In this document: positions 9,080 to 17,481 of the stretch, piece after piece
Layout of the letters: each line of letters opens with the position of its first letter
Numbering within the stretch: the first letter of the stretch is position 1
Source of the DNA: Stutzerimonas stutzeri
GTDB taxonomy: Bacteria > Pseudomonadota > Gammaproteobacteria > Pseudomonadales > Pseudomonadaceae
Reading direction: 5' to 3'
Length of the DNA stretch: 64,000 bases
NCBI RefSeq assembly: GCF_009789555.1
Contig: NZ_CP046902.1
Coordinates: 2,310,001-2,374,000 of the forward strand
Program-made: the position numbers and the translations under genes
The notes under the pieces: model-generated
Database searches by the model: none
What the model was told of the DNA's origin: nothing
Seen by the model: only the letters and a program-made list of their open reading frames with translations

Positions 9080-9739
9080 ATGGATGAAGGCTTCTGGAAA
9101 CGACGTTGGGCACGCAATGAAATCGGGTTTCACCTGAACGAGGTCAACCCTTATCTGCGCCGGCACTGGTCACGGATGAACCTGACCGAGGGCGCGCGCG
9201 TCCTGGTGCCCCTGTGCGGCAAAAGCCTCGATATGGCGTGGCTGGTCGAGCAGGGCTTCGCCGTGCTCGGCGTCGAGCTGAGCGAGCGTGCGGTGGAAGA
9301 TTTCTTCTCCGAGCAGGGGCTGATAGCCGACGTCAGCCAGCAGGGTGGATTCAAAATCTACCGTGCCGGCAGCCTGGAAATCCGCTGTGGCGACTTCTTC
9401 GCGCTTAGCCGCGACGAGGTGGGTGACTGCCAGGGATTGTACGACCGCGCTGCGTTGATCGCGTTACCGGTGGAAATGCGCCAGCGTTACGTCGAGCATC
9501 TGACCCACATCCTCGTGCCCGGCTGCCAGGGGCTGCTGGTCACCCTCGATTACGAGCAGCAAGAGATGCCCGGTCCGCCGTTCGCGGTGAGTGATGCAGA
9601 GGTTCGGCAGCGCCTTGGGCGCTGCTGGGATCTCGAATTGCTGGAGCGAGCGGACGTGCTGGAGGGTAACTGGAAGTTCCTGCAGCGAGGATTGTCCCGG
9701 CTGGAGGAAAGCTGCTACCGACTCACCGTACGCGGTTAG
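9080..9739 (+). CDS. tpm: Thiopurine S-methyltransferase
   Basis: A SAM-dependent methyltransferase of the bacterial TPMT family, linked in Pseudomonas to methylation of selenium and tellurium compounds. The 219-residue protein starts MDEGFWKRRW, has the SAM motif VLVPLCGKSLDMAWL (about residues 40-54), an acidic VLGVELSE strand and the family motif GLYDRAALIALP. The ATG at 9080 follows GAGGG by about eight bases; an upstream GTG at 9062 would add residues that the family lacks. It is convergent with htpX. Confidence 0.93.
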   Translation: MDEGFWKRRWARNEIGFHLNEVNPYLRRHWSRMNLTEGARVLVPLCGKSLDMAWLVEQGFAVLGVELSERAVEDFFSEQGLIADVSQQGGFKIYRAGSLEIRCGDFFALSRDEVGDCQGLYDRAALIALPVEMRQRYVEHLTHILVPGCQGLLVTLDYEQQEMPGPPFAVSDAEVRQRLGRCWDLELLERADVLEGNWKFLQRGLSRLEESCYRLTVRG

Positions 9740-9810
9740 CGGAGCAAGACGGACGCTTCGCGGGTCACCGGGACAGTTGCCGGTTGGATCAGCCCTGAAC
9801 GGTTATGGGC

Positions 9811-9831
9811 GAGGGCGGCGCTACCGCCCTC
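9811..9831. terminator. Hairpin between convergent tpm and htpX
   Basis: A perfect 8-bp stem (GAGGGCGG / CCGCCCTC) with a five-base loop lies in the short gap between the convergent genes tpm and htpX. There is no clear T-run on either side, so intrinsic termination is possible but not assured. Confidence 0.4.
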
Positions 9832-9845
9832 GTCGGTCCTTACGC

Positions 9846-10718
9846 TCAGGCGCGCTGGCGAAGGGCCTCGATGCGGTCTTCCAGCGAAGGGTGGGTCATC
9901 AGCAGCCCGGCAAGGCCATTGCGCAGGGCGCCGTTGATGCTGAAGGCCTTGAGGCTGTCCGGCATGTCCACCGGCACGCCCTGTTCCGCCCGCAGACGCT
10001 GGAGGGCGCCGATCATGGCGCTGGTGCCGGCCAGTTGCGCGCCAGCCTCGTCAGCGCGGAATTCACGTTTACGCGAGAACCACATCACGATGATGCTGGC
10101 GAGAATGCCGAGCACCAGTTCGGCAAAGATGGTAGCCACGAAATAGCCGATGCCGTGGCCGTCTTCATTCTTGAGAATCGCCCGATCGACGAAGCTGCCG
10201 AAGATCCGCGCGAAGAACATGACGAAGGTGTTCACCACGCCTTGAATCAGCGCAAGGGTGACCATGTCGCCATTGGACACGTGGCCGATCTCATGGGCCA
10301 GCACCGCCTTGACTTCGTCCGGCGAAAAACGCTCCAGCAGGCCCTGGCTGACGGCGACCAGCGCGTCATTCTTGTTCCAGCCAGTGGCGAAGGCGTTGGC
10401 TTCGTAAGCGGGGAAAATACCCACTTCGGGCATCTTGATGCCGGCATCGCGAGACAGTTGCTCGACGGTTTGCAGCAGCCATTGTTCGTGACGCGTGCGG
10501 GGCTGACTGATGATCTCGGTGCGGGTGCTCATCTTCGCCATCCATTTCGAGATGAACAGCGAGATCAGCGCACCGGCGAAGCCGAACACCGCGCAGAACG
10601 CCAGCAGGCTACCGTAGTTCTGACCGGTGTAGCGATCCACTCCGAGTAGCTTGAGGGTGATGCTGGCAACGACCAATACAGCCAGGTTGGTGGCCAGGAA
10701 CAAGAAAATGCGCATCAT
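9846..10718 (-). CDS. htpX: Membrane zinc protease HtpX
   Basis: An inner-membrane metalloprotease for quality control of misfolded membrane proteins, usually heat- or envelope-stress induced. The 290-residue protein has two N-terminal transmembrane helices (about 4-24 and 38-57), the zinc motif HEIGH (142-146), two further hydrophobic segments near 160-215, and a downstream acidic zinc ligand region (REFRADEAGA). Length and motifs match the family. The double Met start leaves the exact start uncertain by one codon. A sigma-70 promoter lies upstream at 10760-10788. Confidence 0.96.
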   Translation of the reverse strand: MMRIFLFLATNLAVLVVASITLKLLGVDRYTGQNYGSLLAFCAVFGFAGALISLFISKWMAKMSTRTEIISQPRTRHEQWLLQTVEQLSRDAGIKMPEVGIFPAYEANAFATGWNKNDALVAVSQGLLERFSPDEVKAVLAHEIGHVSNGDMVTLALIQGVVNTFVMFFARIFGSFVDRAILKNEDGHGIGYFVATIFAELVLGILASIIVMWFSRKREFRADEAGAQLAGTSAMIGALQRLRAEQGVPVDMPDSLKAFSINGALRNGLAGLLMTHPSLEDRIEALRQRA

Positions 10719-10759
10719 GTTGCGGCAGACTCCAGAGGGAACAATAAGGAACGATAGGC

Positions 10760-10788
10760 TATATAAGGTGCGGGCCGGCGCTATTCAA
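10760..10788 (-). promoter_or_regulatory. Probable sigma-70 promoter of htpX
   Basis: On the minus strand TTGAAT (10783-10788) and TATATA (10760-10765) are separated by exactly 17 bases, about 40 bases before the htpX start. The -35 TTGAA is shared by heat-shock promoters, but the -10 is of the sigma-70 type. Confidence 0.6.
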
Positions 10789-10831
10789 CCGGGCGACTAT
10801 TTCAAGCTATGTCGCTTGCGCGCCGATTCGT

Positions 10832-11275
10832 TCAGGCTTCGCTCGACAGGCTGCAGCCGAACAGCGGGCGGGTCAGTTGCGCGAGTCGTTCGCCGTGCCC
10901 CTGGTTGAGTGCCTGGCGAAGCTGGTGAGCCAGGCTCGAGCGGACTCGGCGCACGCTGGCGGGCAGGGTTTGGATGTCGTCTGCGCTCTGGTCGAGCGTG
11001 CGGGTCAAGCGCAGGAAGGCTTTCTCGGTCAGTACCGCCTGGTCGATGGCCAGGAACTGAAGGGTGCTGTCGAAGCGCAGATAGCCTTCCTCGGCCAACC
11101 ACAGCAGCGCGCCGAGGCAGCTCTGGTGCCGCTTGCTGGGAAGGCCGAACTCGTCGGGTTCTTCGTGGCCGATAAGGTCTTCGACGTACAGCGTGATCTT
11201 TCTCGGGAACGCCTGGTAGAGCATCAGCAGGCCGGCTGCGGCGTCCCGGTAGAAGTCGTCGATCTGCAGGTCCAT
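10832..11275 (-). CDS. Conserved hypothetical protein between htpX and alaA
   Basis: A 147-residue soluble protein without a signal or membrane segment that I can recognise. It starts MDLQIDDFYRDAAAGLL and is mostly helical and acidic in its first half, with a basic patch near residues 105-120. It lies 6 bases after alaA on the same strand and about 110 bases before htpX. I recall an uncharacterised gene in this position in P. aeruginosa, so the neighbourhood appears conserved. Function unknown. Confidence 0.7.
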   Translation of the reverse strand: MDLQIDDFYRDAAAGLLMLYQAFPRKITLYVEDLIGHEEPDEFGLPSKRHQSCLGALLWLAEEGYLRFDSTLQFLAIDQAVLTEKAFLRLTRTLDQSADDIQTLPASVRRVRSSLAHQLRQALNQGHGERLAQLTRPLFGCSLSSEA

Positions 11276-11281
11276 CGAAGG

Positions 11282-12493
11282 CTACTGGCTGTAGGTCTTG
11301 AGGAAGCTGCCGATCCGACCGATCGCCTGTTCCAGGTCGTCCACGCGGGGCAGGGTGACCACGCGGAAATGATCCGGCCACGGCCAGTTGAAGGCGGTGC
11401 CCTGGACGATCAGCAGTTTCTCGGACAGCAACAGGTCGAGCACGAACTTTTCGTCGTTGTGGATCGGGCAGATCTTCGGATCGATGCGTGGGAAGGCGTA
11501 GAGCGCGCCCATTGGCTTCACGCAACTGACGCCGGGAATGTCATTGAGCAGTTCCCAGGTCCGGTTGCGTTGCTCGAGCAGGCGACCCGGTGGCAGCACC
11601 AGGTCGTTGATGCTCTGGTAGCCGCCGAGGGCCGTCTGGATGGCATGCTGTGAAGGCACGTTGGCACACAGGCGCATGTTGGCGAGGATGTCGATGCCCT
11701 CGATGTAACTCTGTGCCTTGTGCTTGGGCCCTGAAATCACCACCCAGCCGGAGCGGAAACCCGCGACCCGATAGGACTTGGACAGGCCGTTGAACGTCAG
11801 GCAGAGCACGTCCGGGGCCAGGGATGCGGTGCAGATGTGCACGGCATCGTCATAGAGAATCTTGTCGTAGATTTCATCGGAGAACAGCACCAGCTTGTGC
11901 TGACGCGCCAGCTCGACCATGCCTTCCAGCACTTCACGCGGGTAGACCGCACCGGTCGGGTTGTTCGGGTTGATCAGCACCAGTGCCTTGGTGTTCGGCG
12001 TGATCTTGGCCTTGATATCGGCCAGGTCAGGCCACCAGTTGGCCTGTTCGTCGCACAGGTAATGCACGGGTTTGCCGCCCGCGAGGCTGACAGCGGCCGT
12101 CCACAGTGGATAGTCCGGCGCCGGAATCAGCACCTCGTCGCCGTTGTTGAGCAGCGCCTGCATGGACATCACGATCAGTTCGGAGACGCCATTGCCGAGG
12201 TAGATGTCCTCGATGGTCACGCCTTCTACCTGCTTCTGCTGGTAGTACTGCATGATCGCCTTGCGCGCGCTGAACAGGCCTTTGGAGTCGCTGTAACCTT
12301 GCGCGGTGGGCAGGTTGCGGATCACGTCCTGGAGGATTTCCTCCGGGGCTTCGAAACCGAACGGCGCCGGGTTGCCAATGTTCAGCTTGAGGATGCGATG
12401 GCCTTCCTCTTCCAGGCGTTTGGCGTGCTTGAGCACTGGCCCACGGATGTCGTAGCAGACATTGGCGAGCTTGTTCGATTTGCTGACCTGCAT
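11282..12493 (-). CDS. alaA: Alanine-forming aminotransferase AlaA
   Basis: A PLP-dependent class I/II aminotransferase that makes alanine from pyruvate and glutamate. The 403-residue protein follows E. coli AlaA closely along its length, including NVCYDIRGPVLK, LKLNIGNPAPFGF, PNNPTGAVYP (PLP contacts), the FSDEIYDKILYDD segment, the Schiff-base lysine in FNGLSKSYRVAGFRSG and the C-terminal FNWPWPDHFRVVTLPRVDD. Residues are cytoplasmic throughout. It probably shares a transcript with the downstream hypothetical gene and is divergent from msrB. Confidence 0.93.
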   Translation of the reverse strand: MQVSKSNKLANVCYDIRGPVLKHAKRLEEEGHRILKLNIGNPAPFGFEAPEEILQDVIRNLPTAQGYSDSKGLFSARKAIMQYYQQKQVEGVTIEDIYLGNGVSELIVMSMQALLNNGDEVLIPAPDYPLWTAAVSLAGGKPVHYLCDEQANWWPDLADIKAKITPNTKALVLINPNNPTGAVYPREVLEGMVELARQHKLVLFSDEIYDKILYDDAVHICTASLAPDVLCLTFNGLSKSYRVAGFRSGWVVISGPKHKAQSYIEGIDILANMRLCANVPSQHAIQTALGGYQSINDLVLPPGRLLEQRNRTWELLNDIPGVSCVKPMGALYAFPRIDPKICPIHNDEKFVLDLLLSEKLLIVQGTAFNWPWPDHFRVVTLPRVDDLEQAIGRIGSFLKTYSQ

Positions 12494-12683
12494 GATCCTG
12501 AGTGTCCCGAAGTGAAGACGCGCCCGGCTTGTCGAGGCTGGCGGCGTTTGGCATGAACCCGGGCGCCTTGGCAGCCTGAAACCTCGCTGCCAGACTAGGC
12601 GTCTAAGAGCAACGCATCATACGTGCGGCCCGACCACCGGAAAAGGTACAGATCCGCCTTTTTTGAAACCATGAGGTGTACCG

Positions 12684-13082
12684 ATGGACAAGCTTGAAAA
12701 ACCGCTCGAGACCTGGCGCGAAGAGCTCTCTGACGAGCAGTTTCAGGTCTGTCGGCTGGGTGCGACCGAGCGCCCGTTCTCCGGCAAGTACAACGCGACC
12801 AAGACGCCCGGCATCTATCATTGCGCCTGTTGCGACGCACCCCTGTTCGATTCCGACGCCAAGTTCGATTCCGGCTGTGGCTGGCCGAGCTACTTCCAGC
12901 CGGTCAACGACACGGCCATCGCCAGCGTCGACGACTTCAGTCATGGCATGCACCGTATCGAGGTCAAATGCGCCCGCTGCGATGCCCACCTTGGCCATGT
13001 GTTTCCCGACGGCCCGGCGCCGACCGGTCTGCGCTACTGCATCAATTCGGCATCACTCAACCACAAGCCGCGCGCCGCCTGA
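12684..13082 (+). CDS. msrB: Peptide-methionine (R)-S-oxide reductase MsrB
   Basis: Reduces methionine-R-sulfoxide in damaged proteins. The 132-residue protein carries two zinc-binding CxxC pairs (Cys47/Cys50 and Cys96/Cys99), the GCGWPSY active-site loop and the catalytic Cys119 in RYCINSASL. It is followed after 33 bases by a glutathione peroxidase, making a small oxidative-damage unit. Confidence 0.95.
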   Translation: MDKLEKPLETWREELSDEQFQVCRLGATERPFSGKYNATKTPGIYHCACCDAPLFDSDAKFDSGCGWPSYFQPVNDTAIASVDDFSHGMHRIEVKCARCDAHLGHVFPDGPAPTGLRYCINSASLNHKPRAA

Positions 13083-13115
13083 GGGCGTTTCGCAAGGCCC
13101 CTGCGAGATACCGCC

Positions 13116-13613
13116 ATGCGCGATCCGCTGTTGGAAATTCCCTGCGTGACCATCGATGGCCAGGAAAAGACCCTGGCCGAATTCGATGCGAAGGTTCTGC
13201 TGGTGGTCAACACGGCCAGCGAGTGCGGCTTCACACCCCAGTACAAAGGGCTCGAGGCGCTCTGGCAGCGTTATGGTCCGCAGGGGCTGGTCGTGCTCGG
13301 GTTTCCCTGTGATCAGTTCGGTCACCAGGAACCGGGTGACGAGGCGCAGATCGCGGCGTTCTGCGAGCGCAACTTCGGCGTCAGCTTTCCTCTGTTTGCC
13401 AAGGTCCAGGTCAACGGCGGAGACGCCCATCCGTTGTTCGTTCTGTTGAAGAAGCGCGCACCGGGCCTGCTCGGCAGCAAAGCGATCAAATGGAATTTCA
13501 CCAAGTTCCTGATCGCCGATGGCGGTCGGTCGGTCGAGCGCTTCTCGTCGCGTACCGAGCCGCAAAAGCTGGCCGCGCATATCGAAGCTCACCTTAATCG
13601 CGGCACGGCCTGA
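13116..13613 (+). CDS. Glutathione peroxidase family protein
   Basis: A thiol peroxidase of the GPx family, 165 residues. The peroxidatic residue is cysteine (Cys37 in NTASECGFTPQY) rather than selenocysteine. The GFPCDQFGHQEPG loop with the active-site Gln and the later KWNFTKFLI segment with Trp and Asn complete the catalytic tetrad. Such bacterial enzymes usually draw electrons from thioredoxin rather than glutathione. It probably forms an operon with msrB. Confidence 0.93.
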   Translation: MRDPLLEIPCVTIDGQEKTLAEFDAKVLLVVNTASECGFTPQYKGLEALWQRYGPQGLVVLGFPCDQFGHQEPGDEAQIAAFCERNFGVSFPLFAKVQVNGGDAHPLFVLLKKRAPGLLGSKAIKWNFTKFLIADGGRSVERFSSRTEPQKLAAHIEAHLNRGTA

Positions 13614-13656
13614 GGGCCTGTCGCGCCTGTTGATCCGAACATCTGGAGTCGTTTGA

Positions 13657-14535
13657 GTGGATGCTGAGCTGAAAGCCTTTTTGCAGCGCGCCGATGCGCT
13701 GATGATGCGCCTGGAACCCTTGCTGCCGGCGCCCCGTGCGCCAATCGACTGGGCCGACAGCCTGGCCGCGCGCTGGCATCGTGAGGGGCAGGGCGGCTAC
13801 CTCCAGCCGCTGAGCGTGTCGCTCGATCTGAAGCTGGACGACCTCATCGGGATCGACCGGCAGCGCGAACTGTTGGCGAACAATACCCGCCAGTTCGTTT
13901 CGGGGCTGCCGGCGAACCATGTCCTGCTCTGGGGCGCGCGCGGCACAGGCAAATCATCATTGATCCGGGCGCTGTTGGCCGAGCATGCGCCCGCCGGCCT
14001 GCGCCTGATCGAAATCGAACGCGATCACCTGGCAGACTTGCCCAAGGTGGTGGAGCTGCTCGCGGGTCAGACGCAGCATTTCGTGGTGTTCTGCGATGAC
14101 CTGTCGTTCGAGGCGGGCGAGGGCGACTACCGCGTGCTCAAAAGCGTGCTGGACGGCTCCCTGGAACGCGCGCCGGAAAACGTCCTGTTGTACGCCACAT
14201 CGAATCGCCGGCATCTGGTGCCCGAGCGGCAGAGCGACAACGAGAACTGGCAGATGATCGACGGCGAGCTGCATCCCAACGAAGCGGTGGAAGACAAGAT
14301 CGCCCTGTCGGACCGGTTTGGCCTCTGGCTGTCGTTCTACCCCTTCAGCCAGGAGCACTATCTGAACGTGGTGCGGCACTGGATCGGCTCGCTCGCCGAA
14401 CAGGCGGGGCTGAGCTGGAGCTGGGACGAAGCCCTGGAGAAAGACGCGATTCGCTGGGCTACCGGGCGCGGGAATCGCAACGGCCGCTGCGCCTACCAGT
14501 TCGCCCGCCAGTGGGTGGGGATTCGCTTGCTCTGA
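13657..14535 (+). CDS. AAA family ATPase (DUF815)
   Basis: An ATP-binding protein of unknown role, 292 residues. The Walker A motif GARGTGKS is at 93-100, the Walker B-like VVFCDDLSFE near 142-151, and a sensor-type YATSNRRH follows near 180. This pattern matches the DUF815 family of AAA proteins. The start is GTG at 13657, since no in-frame ATG is near. The last 10 or so codons (from about 14504) are copied again in the tandem repeat array that follows, so the gene's 3' end appears to be the seed of that array. Confidence 0.85.
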   Translation: MDAELKAFLQRADALMMRLEPLLPAPRAPIDWADSLAARWHREGQGGYLQPLSVSLDLKLDDLIGIDRQRELLANNTRQFVSGLPANHVLLWGARGTGKSSLIRALLAEHAPAGLRLIEIERDHLADLPKVVELLAGQTQHFVVFCDDLSFEAGEGDYRVLKSVLDGSLERAPENVLLYATSNRRHLVPERQSDNENWQMIDGELHPNEAVEDKIALSDRFGLWLSFYPFSQEHYLNVVRHWIGSLAEQAGLSWSWDEALEKDAIRWATGRGNRNGRCAYQFARQWVGIRLL

Positions 14536-15095
14536 GAGGCGGGGCTACGGCGGCGATTGCCGGATCGGGTTTCCAGGGTCCAAAGCCTTTCGCCGCGAGG
14601 GCGCGCCTCCCACAAAGGCAAGGACAAGGGCAAGCAAGCGAAAGCACAGGCATACGCACAAGCACACGCAGCGGGGCCCGCCAGTAGGTGGGGATTCGCT
14701 TGCTCTAAGAGGCGGGGCTACGGCGGCGATTGCCGGATCGGGTTTCCAGGGTCCAAAGCCATTCGCCGCGAGGCGCGCCTCCCACAAAGGGCAAGGGCAA
14801 GCGCAAGCAAGCGAAAGCACAGGCATACGCACAAGCGCACGCAGCGGGGCCCGCCAGTGGGTGGGGATTCGCTTGCTCTGAGAGACGGGGCTACGGCGGC
14901 GATTGCCGGATCGGGTTTCCAGGGTCCAAAGCCATTCGCCGCGAGGGCGCGCCTCCCACAAAGGGCAAGGGCAAGCAAGCGAAAGCACAAGCAAGCGAAA
15001 GCACAGGCATGAGCACGCCAGTGGGGTCTGCCAGGGGAACGCACCTGGGCGCTGCGCTGACCGCTTTTATTGTGGGAGGCGCGCCCCGCGGCGAA
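14504..15095. repeat. 173-bp tandem repeat array carrying REP elements and copies of a gene 3' end
   Basis: Three tandem units start at 14504, 14677 and 14850, exactly 173 bases apart each time, with a decayed fragment near 15013. Each unit contains the last codons of the upstream AAA gene (CCCGCCAGTnGGTGGGG...), a GGGGCTACGGCGGCGATTGC segment, a REP element (TTCGCCGCGAGGG... CCTCCCAC; about 14589-14613, 14762-14785, 14934-14959) and a linker of AAGCGAAAGCACA type. Another REP in opposite orientation stands alone at 15072-15095. The gap to the next gene otherwise holds nothing that I recognise. Confidence 0.9.
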
Positions 15096-15176
15096 CGCGG
15101 ACCACAGGCACGTCCGGCCTCAAGCACGTAGCCCGGCGGCGAAGTTTGGCGCTCCCGCAGGGCGGGGTGCGCCGTG

Positions 15177-15860
15177 TCACTCGGGCTGGGTCGACCGCTT
15201 TGCCATTTCGATGAGCTTGCCGATCATCCGCTGCTCGCCTGGAAGCAGGCTCTGCAGCGCGGCGGACGCCTTCATCTTGGAAAAATGTGCGGCCAGCGCG
15301 GGCCAGCGACCGGCGTCGATCGGCTCTCCACCGTACTCCATATTGAGCAACTGGCACGTGACGGCGATGTCGGCCATCGAGAGCCGTTCGCCGACGAAGT
15401 ATGTGTTCTGGCCCAACTGACGCTCCAGATAGTCGAAATGCGGTGGCAGCTTCTGGTTCAGTGCGGCCTGTACGCTTTCTTCATTGCAGGGGTGACCCGC
15501 GCTGGGTTTCAACACGCGGTTGCGGAAGACCCCGAAGGTGGTCAGCGGCGCGAGTTCATAGTCGGCGTACTTCTCCAGCCAGCGAATCCGGGCTCGCTCC
15601 ACCGCGTTACTTCCGTACAGGCGGGTGGTCTGGTCGTACTGCTCCTCGAGGTACTGGCAGATGACACTTGAATCGGCCAGGCAGAGTTCGCCGTCCTTCA
15701 TCGCCGGGATACGGCCGAGCGGGTTGAGTTGCAGATACCACTCCGGTGGCGTGAAAGGCATGACTATTTCGAGCTGGTAATCCAGGCCTTTCTCCAGCAG
15801 GCAAAGGCGAGCCTTGCGAACGAAGGGTGACAGCGGTGCGCCGAACAGGGTCAGGGTCAT
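15177..15860 (-). CDS. Glutathione S-transferase family protein
   Basis: A cytosolic GST-like protein of 227 residues. The N-terminal thioredoxin-like domain begins LTLFGAPLSPFVRKARLCLLEKG and contains the glutathione-binding cis-proline (GRIPAM) and the ADSSVICQYLEEQY helix. The C-terminal helical domain includes the N-capping motif GERLSMADIAVT. Substrate not predictable. It lies between the repeat array and a conserved hypothetical membrane protein gene on the same strand. Confidence 0.9.
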   Translation of the reverse strand: MTLTLFGAPLSPFVRKARLCLLEKGLDYQLEIVMPFTPPEWYLQLNPLGRIPAMKDGELCLADSSVICQYLEEQYDQTTRLYGSNAVERARIRWLEKYADYELAPLTTFGVFRNRVLKPSAGHPCNEESVQAALNQKLPPHFDYLERQLGQNTYFVGERLSMADIAVTCQLLNMEYGGEPIDAGRWPALAAHFSKMKASAALQSLLPGEQRMIGKLIEMAKRSTQPE

Positions 15861-15981
15861 CGAAAGTGCTCCAGAACGTAATTGGAGTCGCCAGGGTGTG
15901 AGTCAGCGTCGTCTGCCGTCATGCGGATGCGGATGCGAATGCGCCTTGCGACTCAGCCAGTTGCCAGCGCCCCGGCGATGG

Positions 15982-16749
15982 CTAGTAGATGTTGTTCTTT
16001 TTCCAGTCATCTTCGCTTTCAAGATGCTTCAAACCTTCGGCCAGCTCGTTGGGTTCGTCAAGCTTCGGTTGCCGTTGAGTCTGCTCCAGCTTGTTGGCAT
16101 GGGTGTAGCTCGCTTCGAGCTGCTGCAGTTGGGGCTGAAAATCGGTGGGGTTGGGCTGCTTGCGGATGTGCTGGATGCCACGCTCGAAGGCGAGGCGTGC
16201 CTTGTGCGCGCTGCCCTGCTGCAGCGCCAACTGGCCGACGTTGGTGAAATAGTCGATATGCAACATCACCATCATCCGTTGGATATGCTGGACCCAGCGT
16301 TTAGCGGCCGTGGTGTCGAGCAGGTTCTGCTTGTTGGCCCAGATGATCTGGGCGTGCAGGTCTTCGAGCAGCAGGCGAATTTCCTTGGCCTGGGCTTCGG
16401 TGACCACTTTGCCCGGCGCATTCGGCACCGCAATCTCATCGCCCGAGGCGACGGCACTGCGCAGCGCGCCGACACGGGCGTTGAGGGCGGCGTTGTTCTT
16501 TTCCAGCGGCAACAGCTGCTCACCCAGGTGCAACTCCAGGCGCGCCAGTAACAGCTTGAGCGCGGGCGTCATCATCTGACCAGGGAAGCTGTCGGAGAGA
16601 TTGGCGCAGCGGCGCATCCGATCGCTGAGTTCGGCCCGCCTGCGAGCCTTTTCCAGATTGTTTTTTTCGACGATCTGATTGATGACGCCGATTGCTATCA
16701 ACACGAATAGGCCGGCGGCGACCAATCCTGTAATCAGAACTGGGGACAC
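15982..16749 (-). CDS. Hypothetical membrane-anchored protein
   Basis: Function unknown. With the GTG start at 16749 the protein begins MSPVLITGLVAAG and has 255 residues: one N-terminal transmembrane helix, then a long soluble, largely helical region rich in Gln, Leu and Arg with a coiled-coil look. GAGAGG sits 8 bases upstream of this GTG. A longer frame starting at 16806 would put a charged tail before the helix and lacks such a site. It probably exposes a helical bundle on one face of the inner membrane. Confidence 0.65.
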   Translation of the reverse strand: MSPVLITGLVAAGLFVLIAIGVINQIVEKNNLEKARRRAELSDRMRRCANLSDSFPGQMMTPALKLLLARLELHLGEQLLPLEKNNAALNARVGALRSAVASGDEIAVPNAPGKVVTEAQAKEIRLLLEDLHAQIIWANKQNLLDTTAAKRWVQHIQRMMVMLHIDYFTNVGQLALQQGSAHKARLAFERGIQHIRKQPNPTDFQPQLQQLEASYTHANKLEQTQRQPKLDEPNELAEGLKHLESEDDWKKNNIY

Positions 16750-16862
16750 GAGACGCACCTCTCTCAGGGCGGTTTTTAGAGGCGAGTGTAGAGCGTTGGA
16801 TGGCAAGCTGATAGCTCAATGCCGCATCCGGATTCAGGCATGAAAAAAATTTCACATGGCGC

Positions 16863-16891
16863 TTGACGACCCTACATGGGCTCCATAGAAT
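16863..16891 (+). promoter_or_regulatory. Sigma-70 promoter of the tRNA-Glu/tRNA-Gly unit
   Basis: TTGACG (16863-16868) and TAGAAT (16886-16891) are separated by 17 bases. A GC-rich discriminator (GCGCGCC) follows the -10, typical of stringently controlled stable-RNA promoters. The first tRNA begins about 70 bases downstream. Confidence 0.75.
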
Positions 16892-16962
16892 GCGCGCCAC
16901 TTGCAGCGTGAAGCACATCGCAAACGCTGGAAGCCGGAAGAAAGCTGTAGTTTCCGGGCAGC

Positions 16963-17038
16963 GTCCCCTTCGTCTAGTGGCCTAGGACACCGCCCTTTCA
17001 CGGCGGTAACAGGGGTTCGAGTCCCCTAGGGGACGCCA
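16963..17038 (+). tRNA. tRNA-Glu (TTC)
   Basis: A 76-base cloverleaf with acceptor stem GTCCCCT/AGGGGAC, anticodon TTC in the loop CCTTTCACG, T arm GGGGTTCGAGTCCCC and an encoded CCA end. It lies 17 bases before tRNA-Gly in one transcript. Confidence 0.97.
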
Positions 17039-17055
17039 TTTTTGTTGTAGACACC

Positions 17056-17131
<76 letters not shown>

Positions 17132-17172
17132 AATTCGCAGGCGAACGGTTACGGCCAATCGTCAGCACAAAG

Positions 17173-17198
17173 AAAGCGACCTTAGAGTCGCTTTTTTT
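17173..17198 (+). terminator. Intrinsic terminator of the tRNA unit
   Basis: An 8-bp stem (AAAGCGAC / GTCGCTTT) with a six-base loop runs into a T-tract, 41 bases after tRNA-Gly. Confidence 0.85.
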
Positions 17199-17481
17199 GT
17201 GCCTGCATTTCCTGTCCCGATGCTTCGAGCTCCGTTCCGCAGTCAGCGTGCGGGCGTGGCGGCCGCTTCATTCCAAGAGCGGTCACGCCCCTTTGGCTCG
17301 CTGCCACGCATCGTCCCGCGCCTGTGCATCAAAACTCAACGAGCCGGCCACGGTCTTATGCATAGACGCTCGTCGCGCCTTGTCCGTGAGGGTGCCTGCG
17401 GCTGCGGCTGCTGCTGGCGGCTGCAGGCCGCTTCCGTCGGTCAGGGCAGACGACCAAAAGAATCAAATCGGGGTTTTTCGT
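17199..17481. other. Gap between tRNA terminator and ZIP transporter
   Basis: The gene-free interval from tRNA-Gly to 17482 is about 350 bases. After the terminator I see no supported gene, RNA or repeat. It must hold the promoter and any metal-responsive operator of the transporter, but I could not identify either by eye. Confidence 0.4.

Noticed and set aside
9591..10649. 352-codon plus-strand frame over htpX
   Set aside because: It is antisense to a gene with a clear HEIGH motif and shows no domain.
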